41,656 nt of DNA from Burkholderiaceae bacterium (lineage in GTDB: Bacteria > Pseudomonadota > Gammaproteobacteria > Burkholderiales > Burkholderiaceae_C). The notes under the pieces were generated by a model. It made no database searches. It was not told where the DNA came from and worked only from the letters and a program-made list of their open reading frames with translations. Shown here piece by piece: positions 18,743-27,438 of the stretch. The stretch lies in assembly GCA_030653255.1 (NCBI GenBank), contig JAURZS010000013.1:1-41656 (forward strand). Direction: 5' to 3'. The position numbers and the translations under genes are program-made. Each line of letters opens with the position of its first letter. The stretch's first letter is position 1.

Positions 18743-19612
18743 ATGAACACATCCCTGACCTCGCCGCCCAGCAACGCACCAGCCGACAGCGTGCGGCTGC
18801 ACATTGAAGACACCGGCGGCAGCGGCCGGCCGTTGGTGCTGATCCATGGGTGGCCGCTGTCGGCCCAGGCCTGGGAGCCGCAGGTGTCTGCGCTTCAAGC
18901 CGCCGGCTATCGCGTGGTGGCCTATGACCGAAGGGGCTTCGGCCGCTCCGACAAGCCGGAGTCGGGTTACAGCTACGACACGCTGGCCGACGACCTGCAG
19001 CGCGTCTTGGACCAGTGCGGATTGCAGGACGTGACGCTCGTGGGCTTCTCGATGGGTGGGGGCGAAGTGGCGCGCTACGTCGGCCGGTGCGGTGAATCCC
19101 GCCTGAGCGGCGTGGTGTTTGCGGCAGCCGTGCCGCCATGCCTGATGAAGAGCGCCGACAACCCCGACGGGCCACTCACGCCTGAGCGGGCGCAACAGAA
19201 AAGGAAGGCGTTTGAGCAGGACCGCAATGCGTACTTCGACCAGTTCACCAAAGATTTCTTTTCGGCCAACGGTGTGCTGCAGGTCTCCGAGTCGCAGCGC
19301 CAGGACGCGATAGCGCTGTGTCAACAATCAGCGCAGCATGCGGCCCTGGCTTGCATGGACTCGTTTGCCACGACAGACTTCCGCGGTGACCTGAAGAAGG
19401 TGACCGTGCCCGCGCTGGTGATCCACGGCGACGCAGACGCGATCGTGCCCATCGACGGCTCGGGCCTGCGCACCCACCGCGCGGTACCGCACAGCACGTT
19501 GGTGAGGGTGAGCGGCGCGCCGCACGGGCTGAATGTGTCGCACGCGCTGGCGTTCAATGATGCGCTGCTGTCGTTCCTGCGCGCGAGTTCAACGTCGCAG
19601 CGATCAAAATGA
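18743..19612 (+). CDS. Alpha/beta hydrolase (non-haem chloroperoxidase-like)
   Basis: LVLIHGWPLSAQAWEPQVSALQAAGYRVVAYDRRGFGRSDKP; nucleophile elbow GFSMGG; ALVIHGDADAIVPI. ATG 18743 follows CAGGAGAG. Confidence 0.93.
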   Translation: MNTSLTSPPSNAPADSVRLHIEDTGGSGRPLVLIHGWPLSAQAWEPQVSALQAAGYRVVAYDRRGFGRSDKPESGYSYDTLADDLQRVLDQCGLQDVTLVGFSMGGGEVARYVGRCGESRLSGVVFAAAVPPCLMKSADNPDGPLTPERAQQKRKAFEQDRNAYFDQFTKDFFSANGVLQVSESQRQDAIALCQQSAQHAALACMDSFATTDFRGDLKKVTVPALVIHGDADAIVPIDGSGLRTHRAVPHSTLVRVSGAPHGLNVSHALAFNDALLSFLRASSTSQRSK

Positions 19613-19619
19613 ATGCCAA

Positions 19620-20528
19620 TCAGGCACGCCACCTGGCCTTGCCCAGCGCCTTGGCAAGAAATTCAATCAACAGGCGCACCTTGGCGGATACGTACTGCCG
19701 GCTCGGATATACCGCGTAAATGCCGAACTCGGCCGCACGATACTGCGGCATGAATTCCACCAGCGCGCCGCTGCGCAGGTCTTCTTCAACCAGGAACGAC
19801 GGCTGCAGGATGATTCCCTGGCCCCTCAATGCGGCGGCCCTGCATGTGTCGCCGCTGTTGGTGCGCATGACGGGACGCACCAGGACGTTCACTTTTCCTC
19901 CCGGCCCGTTCAGTTCCCAGTGGTCACCCGTGGCAAGCAGGCTGTAGGCAATTACGGTGTGCTCAACAAGGTCGGCGGGCATTTTGGGGCGGCCGTGCTT
20001 TTCAAGATATGCAGGTGATGCGCACAGGACCATGCGTGTGGACGCAAGCTTTCTGCTGACCAGCGTTGAGCTGAGCAGGCTGCCAATGCGCACGGCCAGG
20101 TCATAGCCGTCGTCCACGAGGTCGACCACGCGGTCGGAAAGTGTCACGTCCAGCGTAACCCGGGGATTGGCGGCCATGAAGTCGCACCACAGCGGCGCCA
20201 GATGCAGGATGCCGAAGGTCACCGGCACATTGACCTTGACCAGCCCGCTGGCCTGCGCTGAACTGGCCGTGATTTCGGATTCCGCATCCTCCAGTTCACC
20301 GAGCAGCGCTTTGCACCGCCCATGAAAGGCACGCCCTTCTTCGGTGAGCGAAAGCTTGCGAGTGGTCCGGTGCAACAGGCGCACGCCCAGCCGCGCCTCC
20401 AGCTCCGCCACATAGCGGGACACGGCGGCCTTGGATATGCCGAGTGATTCTGCCGCTCGCACAAAGCTGCCGGCGTCCACCACTGCGGCAAAGGTTTGCA
20501 TTTCCAGAAACTTGTCCATTTGTCTCAT
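19620..20528 (-). CDS. LysR-family transcriptional regulator
   Basis: MDKFLEMQTFAAVVDAGSFVRAAESLGISKAAVSRYVAELEARLGVRLLHRTTRKLSLTEEG. Confidence 0.96.
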   Translation of the reverse strand: MRQMDKFLEMQTFAAVVDAGSFVRAAESLGISKAAVSRYVAELEARLGVRLLHRTTRKLSLTEEGRAFHGRCKALLGELEDAESEITASSAQASGLVKVNVPVTFGILHLAPLWCDFMAANPRVTLDVTLSDRVVDLVDDGYDLAVRIGSLLSSTLVSRKLASTRMVLCASPAYLEKHGRPKMPADLVEHTVIAYSLLATGDHWELNGPGGKVNVLVRPVMRTNSGDTCRAAALRGQGIILQPSFLVEEDLRSGALVEFMPQYRAAEFGIYAVYPSRQYVSAKVRLLIEFLAKALGKARWRA

Positions 20529-20657
20529 ATATTGGGACTATTAATTGCATTGGACCATATTTATCTCTTTTTGAGAAACAAATACAGTTCCATCCATGCC
20601 TTGAACGCAAGCAGCGAAATGCAGACAAGGCCCCCTCAATCCCCGAAAGGAAATCGC

Positions 20658-21290
20658 ATGAAAGTTCTTGTTATTGGTACCGGCAACATGGGCTCGGGCT
20701 TTGTCAAACAACTCTCCGCCGCCGGTCACACAGTGAGCGTGACCGCCCGCGACGCCGTCAAAGCGGCATCCGTGGCCTCCCAATACGCCAACGCAAAGGT
20801 CGTACCCGCTGCAGGTGCTGCCGAGGGTCAGGACGTGGTGATTCTGGCCACGGGGTACGGCGACGCCGTGTCAGCGTTGCAATCCGTTGGCAAGCTGCAA
20901 GGCAAGGTGGTGGTGGACATCAGCAACCCGCTGACCGCCGACTACATGGGGCTGACGCTGGGCCACAGCACTTCGGCCTCGGAGGAAATTGCCAAGGCCG
21001 TTCCTGGCGCACACGTGGTCAAGGCCTTCAACACCGTGCTCGCACAGGTACTGGGTCAAGGCGCTGTGCTGACTGATGGCAGCAAGGTCAACGTGTTCGT
21101 TGCCGGTGACGACGAAGCCGCCAAGGCGACCGTGAAAGCACTGGCCGAGAGTCTGGGCTTTGTCGCTGTCGATGCCGGTGGTCCGAAGAACGCACGCTAT
21201 CTGGAGCCGGTCGCCGGCCTGAACATCTACTTTGCCTACGGTGCAGGACGCGGCACCGACATCGCTCCGGCATGGCAGGGATTAAAGTGA
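20658..21290 (+). CDS. NADPH-dependent F420-reductase-like NAD(P)-binding protein
   Basis: MKVLVIGTGNMGSGFVKQLSAAGHTVSVTAR; VVVDISNPLTADY; VVKAFNTV. Confidence 0.88.
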   Translation: MKVLVIGTGNMGSGFVKQLSAAGHTVSVTARDAVKAASVASQYANAKVVPAAGAAEGQDVVILATGYGDAVSALQSVGKLQGKVVVDISNPLTADYMGLTLGHSTSASEEIAKAVPGAHVVKAFNTVLAQVLGQGAVLTDGSKVNVFVAGDDEAAKATVKALAESLGFVAVDAGGPKNARYLEPVAGLNIYFAYGAGRGTDIAPAWQGLK

Positions 21291-21320
21291 GCTCTGTTCC
21301 AATCTGAAAAAGGCAAGAAC

Positions 21321-22145
21321 ATGTCAAACACCATGGCCAAGACACCCGAGAGAATGCCGACCTGGTTCATCCCGCACGGCGGGGGTCCCTGCTTTTTCAT
21401 GGATTGGAATCCGCCCGACGAATGGACCCGCATGGCGGATTTTCTGAAAGGCCTGGCCTCGACCTTGCCGCGCACACCCAAGGCGATTGTCATGGTGTCG
21501 GCGCACTGGCTGGCGCCGCACCTGGCCGTGACGAGCGGTGCGCAGCCGGAGTTGATTTACGACTACTACGGCTTCCCTCCCCACACCTATGAGTTGAAAT
21601 ACCCGGCCCCCGGTGCACCGGCGCTGGCAGACCAGATCGTGAAGATGCTCACCACTGCAGGCATCGCCAGCGCCGCCGATGCACAGCGTGGCTTTGACCA
21701 TGGCATGTTCATTCCGCTCAAGCTGATTTTTCCGCAGGCCGACATACCGGTGGTGCAACTCTCGCTGCACAACTCGCTGGACCCTGCGCAGCATCTGGAG
21801 GTGGGCCGCGCGCTGGAAGCGTTGCGCGATCAGGATGTGCTGATCATCGGCAGCGGCATGAGTTTTCACAACATGCGCGCTTATGGCAACCCGCAATTCG
21901 GCCCGGTGTCCGATGCCTTTGACGATTGGCTGACCCAGGCCGTCGAGTCCAGTCCCGAAGAGCGTGCCCGCCTGCTGACAAACTGGGAGCAGGCCCCTGG
22001 CGCGAGGCAATGCCATCCGGCGCAGGCTGAAGAGCACTTGATACCGTTGATGACTGCTGCGGGTGCTGCCAGCAGGGGAGTGGGTCGCAAGGTGTTTACT
22101 GACCGGGTAATGGAAACAACGATTTCGGCTTTCACCTTCGTTTGA
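21321..22145 (+). CDS. DODA-type (class III extradiol) ring-opening dioxygenase, YgiD-like
   Basis: MPTWFIPHGGGPCFFMDW; PKAIVMVSAHW; GFDHGMFIPLKLIFPQADIPVVQLSLH; VLIIGSGMSFHNMR. Confidence 0.93.
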   Translation: MSNTMAKTPERMPTWFIPHGGGPCFFMDWNPPDEWTRMADFLKGLASTLPRTPKAIVMVSAHWLAPHLAVTSGAQPELIYDYYGFPPHTYELKYPAPGAPALADQIVKMLTTAGIASAADAQRGFDHGMFIPLKLIFPQADIPVVQLSLHNSLDPAQHLEVGRALEALRDQDVLIIGSGMSFHNMRAYGNPQFGPVSDAFDDWLTQAVESSPEERARLLTNWEQAPGARQCHPAQAEEHLIPLMTAAGAASRGVGRKVFTDRVMETTISAFTFV

Positions 22146-22203
22146 CGCCAGGTGACGGATCAGCGATTCCCTCTGGATTCAATGCTCGAAGCTAAACTGC
22201 CGC

Positions 22204-22653
22204 ATGAGCTTTCCTCGCCTGCCCATCGACGACGAGCTGGAAATCCGCTCTCTCATCGCCCGCTACGGGCCATTCGCCGACGCTGGCGATCCGCGCTTCA
22301 TGGACCTGTTCACGGAAGACGCCACCTGGACCCGCGCCAATTCGCCGCCGGCCGCGCTCGGCGGCTCCGGCCTGCCCGTGGAGACGCTCAAGGGCCGTGA
22401 CAAGCTGGGCGCGATGATGACGGAAGTCATGCGGAAGAAGTTCCGCATGCGCGTGCACCACCAGATGACGGATTTTTATGTCGAGCCAGGCGCCGATGGC
22501 GACGAGGCCGTGGGCTACGCGCGTGCGCTGATCACCGACTGGCGCGACGGCCCCGGCAAGATTGCGATGTTCGGCGATTACACGCTGCGCTTCCGCCGCA
22601 CGTCCACCGGCTGGCGCATCTGCGATGCGGTGGTGCGCGTACTGCCGGATTAG
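22204..22653 (+). CDS. NTF2/SnoaL-like family protein
   Basis: PIDDELEIRSLIARYGPFADAGDPRFMDLFTEDATWTR...RFRRTSTGWRICDAVVRVL. Confidence 0.85.
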   Translation: MSFPRLPIDDELEIRSLIARYGPFADAGDPRFMDLFTEDATWTRANSPPAALGGSGLPVETLKGRDKLGAMMTEVMRKKFRMRVHHQMTDFYVEPGADGDEAVGYARALITDWRDGPGKIAMFGDYTLRFRRTSTGWRICDAVVRVLPD

Positions 22654-22952
22654 TGGGCTGGCTCGGGGGTCACGCTAAGACGCAGGCCCACGGCGTGCAG
22701 GACCTTGTGCAAGGTCGTGATGGTTGGATTGCCATTTTCGCTGAGCGCGCGAAACAGGGTCTTGTTTCCCATGTCTGCGCGTCGCGCAACTTCCGCCATG
22801 CCGTGGGCTTGGGCGACATGCCGCAACGCAATCAACAGAGCAGCAGGGTCATCCAGGGAAAGCACGGCTTCGATGTATGCAGCGGCCTCGGCTGGATCCT
22901 TGAGCGCCTCGCTCAAGCTGGCGTCATAACTGATATCACGCGATGCGATCAT
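22650..22952 (-). CDS. HigA-like addiction-module antidote (HI1420-type HTH)
   Basis: YDASLSEALKDPAEAAAYIEAVLSLDDPAALLIALRHVAQAHGMAEVARRADMGNKTLFRALSENGNPTITTLHKVLHAVGLRLSV. Confidence 0.92.
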   Translation of the reverse strand: MIASRDISYDASLSEALKDPAEAAAYIEAVLSLDDPAALLIALRHVAQAHGMAEVARRADMGNKTLFRALSENGNPTITTLHKVLHAVGLRLSVTPEPAH

Positions 22953-23272
22953 GATTTGTCTCGTTTCTTCCAGTCAGCCAAGTATTCGATCGCCTTGGCA
23001 ATGGCAAGCCTCTGATCGCCCTTGTCACTGCCGCATAGCAACACCACCAGAGCCCCGCCTTGTCGGCTCAAATAAACACGATATCCCGGCCCGCAATCAA
23101 TGCGCAACTCCTGCACGCCCTCGCGCAACGATTTGCAGTCCCCCAGGTTTCCGGACTGGACCCTCGCCAGCCGCGCGCGTATGTGCGCACGTGCTTGCAC
23201 ATCTTTCAGGCGTGCCAGCCAGAAATTGAATGGCGCTCGGCCGGCCGCGTCAACGTAAATTCGAATTTCCAG
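22949..23272 (-). CDS. HigB/RelE-like addiction-module killer protein (HI1419-type); start codon uncertain
   Basis: Coding similarity extends upstream of the listed GTG (23200): (I/L)EIRIYVDAAGRAPFNFWLARLKDVQARAHIRARLARVQSGNLGDCKSLREGVQELRIDCGPGYRVYLSRQGGALVVLLCGSDKGDQ; frame blocked by TAG at 23282-23284; only ATT/CTG lie at the expected N-terminus. Confidence 0.82.
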   Translation of the reverse strand: MEIRIYVDAAGRAPFNFWLARLKDVQARAHIRARLARVQSGNLGDCKSLREGVQELRIDCGPGYRVYLSRQGGALVVLLCGSDKGDQRLAIAKAIEYLADWKKRDKS

Positions 23273-23389
23273 AATGGTATCCTAAAAAGCACCTCCCTGT
23301 CATCGTATCGATCATTCGCACGAAGAAGCGGAGGGCAGCACGACGATACCCACGGAAAGTGGAATTGCGCGCCCCGTACGGCACGCGGC

Positions 23390-23527
23390 TTGCGCCGCAC
23401 GTCCACCGGCTGGCGCATCTGCGATGCGGTGGTGCGCGTACTGCCGGATTAGCGGGCTGGCTCGGGGGTCACGCTGAGGCGCGGACCCACGGCATGCAGG
23501 ACTTTGTGCAAGGTCTTGTCTCCCATG
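23390..23527. repeat. Partial duplication of 22591-22773 (3' ends of NTF2-like gene and higA-like antitoxin) with a 45-bp internal deletion
   Basis: 126 bp aligned at constant offset 799 with 8 mismatches by eye, then a jump at GGTC microhomology to GGTCTTGT(C/T)TCCCATG. Confidence 0.92.
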
Positions 23528-23678
23528 CTTGAGCTCCGAACCTTGATCGCATCACGATCGCGCCCTGCGGCGGCCACCCGGTCGTTCAGCTCCTTGTGAA
23601 GCCGATCAGAGCCGTCTGTGTCTTGCTGGCTTTCGACAAATTCCATCTGTCCCGGTTAAGCCGGTGATTGAAGCGGCG

Positions 23679-24887
23679 TCAAATGGCGCCGCTTTCTTTA
23701 AGGGCGGCAATATCCGCCTCGCTCTTGTTCAGCAACTCTTTCAGAATCTCGCTCGTATCCTGGCTTTTGCGTCGACCCAGGTGGGTGATGTGCCCGGGCG
23801 TGCGGGACAACCTCGGAAAGACTCCCGGTACTGTCACTTCACCGGCATCGTCGGTCTGCACACGAACCAGATTTTTGCGGGCCGCGAAGTGCGGGTCCTG
23901 GAAGATGTCGGCCACGCTGTTGATCGGCCCACAGGGGACCTCGGCCTCCGCGCAGATCTTCATCAGATCAGCGCGGCGGTGCTGCCTGATCCAGGTGGCG
24001 ACGATGGCATTGATCTTGTCCCGCCCCTCTATGCGCTGCGGCATGCTTGCGTACGCATCGGACGCCGCCAGATCGTCGCGCCCCATGACGTGGGCCAAGC
24101 GCGCGAACATCTTGTCGCTGGAGCACGCCAGCGCAATCCAGTGACCGTCGGCGCATTCGTAGTGGCTGTGCGGCACCAGGATGGCTGTATCGGGCCCCAT
24201 GCGCTCGCGCACCATGCCGAACCGCGCATAGGCCGGCACCACCTCATCCAGCAGGCGGAACACGGATTCATACAGCGCCATGTCCACCACCTGCCCTTTG
24301 CCCGAGCGTTCTGCTTCACGCAAGGCCATCATCACACCGATGGTCGAGTACAGCCCGGAGATGTAGTCGCCCAGCGAGGTCGATCCCGGAATGACCGGTC
24401 GCTGCCCGGCCTCGCCGGCCAGGTAGGTCAATCCGCCAAAGCCATGCGCAATCCGGGCAAATCCGGGCCTGTCCTTGTAGGGTCCATCCTGACCATAGGC
24501 CGTGATCCGGACCATCACGATGCGCGGGTTGATGGCAGCCAGGTCCTTGTAACCAAGCCCCCAGCGCTCCATAGTCCCCGGTCTGAAGTTCTCCACCACG
24601 ACGTCGACGTTCTGCACCATTTCCTTGAAGAGGGCCGCGCCTTTGGGATTGCTCAGGTTCAGTGTCATGGCGCGCTTGTTGCGCGTCTCGCTGACCCACA
24701 TCAGAGTGTCGCCATTGTCGGACACGGTGCCCATTTTTCGCATGGGGTCGTCATGCACGGGATGCTCGATCTTGATGACATCGGCGCCGAATTCGGCAAG
24801 GATCGATGCGCAGAACGGCGCGGCAAGAAAGGTCGCGGCATCCAGCACGCGCACGCCGGCCATCGGTAGCTGGGTGTCATCACTCAT
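23679..24887 (-). CDS. CaiB/BaiF (class III) CoA-transferase
   Basis: MAGVRVLDAATFLAAPFCASILAEFGADVIKIEHP; catalytic Asp context STSLGDYISGLYSTIG; GKGQVVDMALYE. Confidence 0.95.
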   Translation of the reverse strand: MSDDTQLPMAGVRVLDAATFLAAPFCASILAEFGADVIKIEHPVHDDPMRKMGTVSDNGDTLMWVSETRNKRAMTLNLSNPKGAALFKEMVQNVDVVVENFRPGTMERWGLGYKDLAAINPRIVMVRITAYGQDGPYKDRPGFARIAHGFGGLTYLAGEAGQRPVIPGSTSLGDYISGLYSTIGVMMALREAERSGKGQVVDMALYESVFRLLDEVVPAYARFGMVRERMGPDTAILVPHSHYECADGHWIALACSSDKMFARLAHVMGRDDLAASDAYASMPQRIEGRDKINAIVATWIRQHRRADLMKICAEAEVPCGPINSVADIFQDPHFAARKNLVRVQTDDAGEVTVPGVFPRLSRTPGHITHLGRRKSQDTSEILKELLNKSEADIAALKESGAI

Positions 24888-25075
24888 CTCGCGCCTCCCG
24901 TGCGGCTGTCATCGATCAGCTTCTGGTATGCCGGTATGGCCTCGATCATCTTGATGTGCGCCGTGCCCACTTCATTTCCGTCAACCAGGATAGCGCCCTC
25001 ATCAGGCGCGGCCTTCACTTCACGGTCGATCTTGGGCGCCCACTCCAGCACCGCGGCGATAGTCGGCGACGAGCC
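24884..25075 (-). pseudogene. Unassigned short ORF, possibly a C-terminal gene remnant, between Bug gene and CoA-transferase
   Basis: In frame after the Bug stop: GSSPTIAAVLEWAPKIDREVKAAPDEGAILVDGNEVGTAHIKMIEAIPAYQKLIDDSRTGGAR*; its stop overlaps the CoA-transferase ATG (ATGA). Only a GTG start at 25051 is available. Confidence 0.45.
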
Positions 25076-26044
25076 TTATTCCTTGATGTTGTTGGCCTTG
25101 ATGACTTTTTCCCAGCGACTGCGCTCTTCGGCCATGCGGCGGCTGAGTTGAGCGCCGCCCACCAGTTCCACCGCCATGGCAGCGTTCTCAATCGCGGTGA
25201 CGAATTCCTTGCGCACCATGATTTTCCTGAGCGCCGCTTCCAGTTTGGCGACGACTTCTGGGGGCATGTCGCGCGGGCCGACCAGCGCGTGCCAGAACGG
25301 GACGTCATAGCCCGCCACACCGACTTCGGCCATGGAGGGAATGTTGGGCAGCAGCCTGAAGCGGTCTTTGGTGGTGACAGCCAGGGCCTTGAGCTTGCCG
25401 CTTTCGATGTGCGGCATCAGGGGCAGCGGGTCGCCGATAAACAGCGAAACCTGCCCGCCGAGCAGGTCTGCGATCGCCGGCGGATTTCCCTTGTAGGGGA
25501 TGTGCCGGGTGTCGATGCCCGTGATCATGTTGAGGTGCGCGAAGGCCAGATGGGGCGTTGCGCCATTGCCGGTGGAGGCATAGTTGAGTTTGCCCGGGTT
25601 TTCCTTGGCCTTGCGAACGAGGTCGGCGAAGCTGTTGATGCCGGACTGCGTGTTGACTACCAGGATGTTGGGGTAAGAGTCGAGTTGCGCGATCGTCGTG
25701 AAGTCTTTCGCCGGATCGTAGGGCAGCTTGCGCAGGGACACCGCGATGGTGAATGCGCCCGGGGACGCCAGCAGCAGGGTGTGTCCGTCCGGCTTGGACT
25801 TGGCGACGATGTCGGCGGCGATCACGCCGCCTGCGCCGACTTTGTTCTCGACCACCACAGGCACGCCGAATTCGGCGCTCAGGCCCGGCGCCAGCAGGCG
25901 CGCAACCAGGTCGCTGCCACCGCCCGGCGTGAAGCCGACGATGATCTGGATCGGTTTGGTGGGATAGGGGTCCGCCGCCATGGACATTGTGCCAAAGCAG
26001 GACAGAATCAGAAAGGCAACGCCAGCGCTGAGCATGCGGAACAT
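25076..26044 (-). CDS. Bug/TctC-family substrate-binding protein
   Basis: Signal peptide MFRMLSAGVAFLILSCFGTMSMAA then YPTKPIQIIVGFTPGGGSDLVARLLAPGLSAEFGVPVVVENKVGAGG; ATG 26044. Confidence 0.94.
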   Translation of the reverse strand: MFRMLSAGVAFLILSCFGTMSMAADPYPTKPIQIIVGFTPGGGSDLVARLLAPGLSAEFGVPVVVENKVGAGGVIAADIVAKSKPDGHTLLLASPGAFTIAVSLRKLPYDPAKDFTTIAQLDSYPNILVVNTQSGINSFADLVRKAKENPGKLNYASTGNGATPHLAFAHLNMITGIDTRHIPYKGNPPAIADLLGGQVSLFIGDPLPLMPHIESGKLKALAVTTKDRFRLLPNIPSMAEVGVAGYDVPFWHALVGPRDMPPEVVAKLEAALRKIMVRKEFVTAIENAAMAVELVGGAQLSRRMAEERSRWEKVIKANNIKE

Positions 26045-26108
26045 ATAATCTCCTTTTATTGGTAGGCCCTTTGGTATCCTAGCAATCTTTCCGGAAGAGT
26101 TCAAGACG

Positions 26109-26549
26109 ATGATTACCCCCGAAAGCATTCAAGCCCGCGACCTTGCCGAGCAGACGGCGCTCAATTTCTTCATCTACATGAAGAGCCAGCGCGTGGACGA
26201 TCTGGTGAATCTGTTCCTGGCGGACGCGGTGCAGGAGCAGCCCTTCGTGTTCCCCGGCCAAAAGCCCGCCCTGGTGGGCCACAAAGACATCCGCCAGAAC
26301 TACGAGATGGCACTGGGCAAGCGGCACAGCCACACCTTCGACATCCTGGCCCTGCACCGCACGCAGGAGCCGGACTGCGTCATCGTCGAGGCGCGCGGCA
26401 CGAGCATCCTGGGCGAGAACGGCCATGTCTACGACAACCGCTATGTCGCCATCTTTCACGTGCAAGGCGACAGAATCGCAAACCTGCGCCTTTACTTCGA
26501 TCCGCTGGTGGCGCAGAACGCGTTTGCGAAGATCCGCGGCCTGGCCTGA
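26109..26549 (+). CDS. NTF2/SnoaL-like (ketosteroid-isomerase-fold) protein
   Basis: ALNFFIYMKSQRVDDLVNLFLADAVQEQPFVFPGQKPALVGHKDIRQNYEMAL; divergent from the Bug gene. Confidence 0.8.
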   Translation: MITPESIQARDLAEQTALNFFIYMKSQRVDDLVNLFLADAVQEQPFVFPGQKPALVGHKDIRQNYEMALGKRHSHTFDILALHRTQEPDCVIVEARGTSILGENGHVYDNRYVAIFHVQGDRIANLRLYFDPLVAQNAFAKIRGLA

Positions 26550-26553
26550 GTCC

Positions 26554-27393
26554 TCATTTCTTTTTCGGTGGGTCCAGCCGCTGGCCGGCAGAAATGGAAG
26601 TCCAGGCAATGGGCGCGCCGGCACGGGCCAGGGCCTCGGCGGGCGCAATGGATGCGTCCCACAGATTGGCCCGGAAGCGACGGGCCGTCACCACATCGCC
26701 CGCGTCGGACAGCAGATAGTGCAGCGGCGCGAGCATCACGGCAGGTTTGAGCATGTCGTCGCGATCGACACCGGCTGTGACTGGAATCATCGCGGTATCG
26801 ACAACACCGCCCGGCACCAGCACATTGGCCGTCACGCCGGTGCCGGCCAGTTCGTCGGACAACACCGCGACATAAGCCTCCAGCGCGGCCTTGGACGGGC
26901 CGTAGGGACCGGTGCCCGCATTGAGCATGGAATTCAGGCTGGTGGTCACGGCGATGAGGCGTGCGTGCGGCTGCGCCAGCAGCACGGGCATGGCCTCGTT
27001 GATCAGGTGAATGGCCGCCAGGGCGTTGATGCTGAACATGGTGTCCCAGGCACCGGCCGGTACTTCCCAGACACGGGGCGGCTTGCCGAGCACTTCCTTG
27101 GTATAGAGCTGCCGCCCCACGCCGGCATTGCTGATCAGCACATTGAATGCGCCAAAGGCCTTGAGCGCGGCCTGAACGATTTCGCGGCCGCTGCCGGCGC
27201 GGGTCTGGTCGATGGTGAGGCAGGCGAGTCTCGCCCCGGCGTGGCCCAGGTCCTGCTGCATGGCGTCCAGACGCGCCTGGCTGGCGTCTACCGCCAGCAC
27301 GCGCGCACCCGCATTCAGTAGCGACGTCACGATTTCGCGGCCGATGCCGCCAGCGCCGCCGGTCACGATGGACACGGTTTCAGAAAGCTTCAT
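26554..27393 (-). CDS. Short-chain dehydrogenase/reductase (SDR)
   Basis: VSIVTGGAGGIGREIVTSLLNAGARVLAVDAS; NVLISNAGVG; TGPYGPSKAALEAYV. Confidence 0.92.
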   Translation of the reverse strand: MKLSETVSIVTGGAGGIGREIVTSLLNAGARVLAVDASQARLDAMQQDLGHAGARLACLTIDQTRAGSGREIVQAALKAFGAFNVLISNAGVGRQLYTKEVLGKPPRVWEVPAGAWDTMFSINALAAIHLINEAMPVLLAQPHARLIAVTTSLNSMLNAGTGPYGPSKAALEAYVAVLSDELAGTGVTANVLVPGGVVDTAMIPVTAGVDRDDMLKPAVMLAPLHYLLSDAGDVVTARRFRANLWDASIAPAEALARAGAPIAWTSISAGQRLDPPKKK

Positions 27394-27438
27394 TGCATAT
27401 CTCCCTTAGGTAGAGCCATTGGATTTAAAATCGGGCGT

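Noticed and set aside
23060-23452. 130-aa plus-strand ORF ending in the NTF2-like C-terminus
   Set aside because: Only the last ~20 residues are meaningful, as part of the duplicated segment; the rest is antisense to the toxin gene or non-coding.
23668-26065. Plus-strand ORFs of 401 and 419 aa opposite CoA-transferase and Bug genes
   Set aside because: Antisense shadow frames; the opposite strand has strong family motifs throughout.
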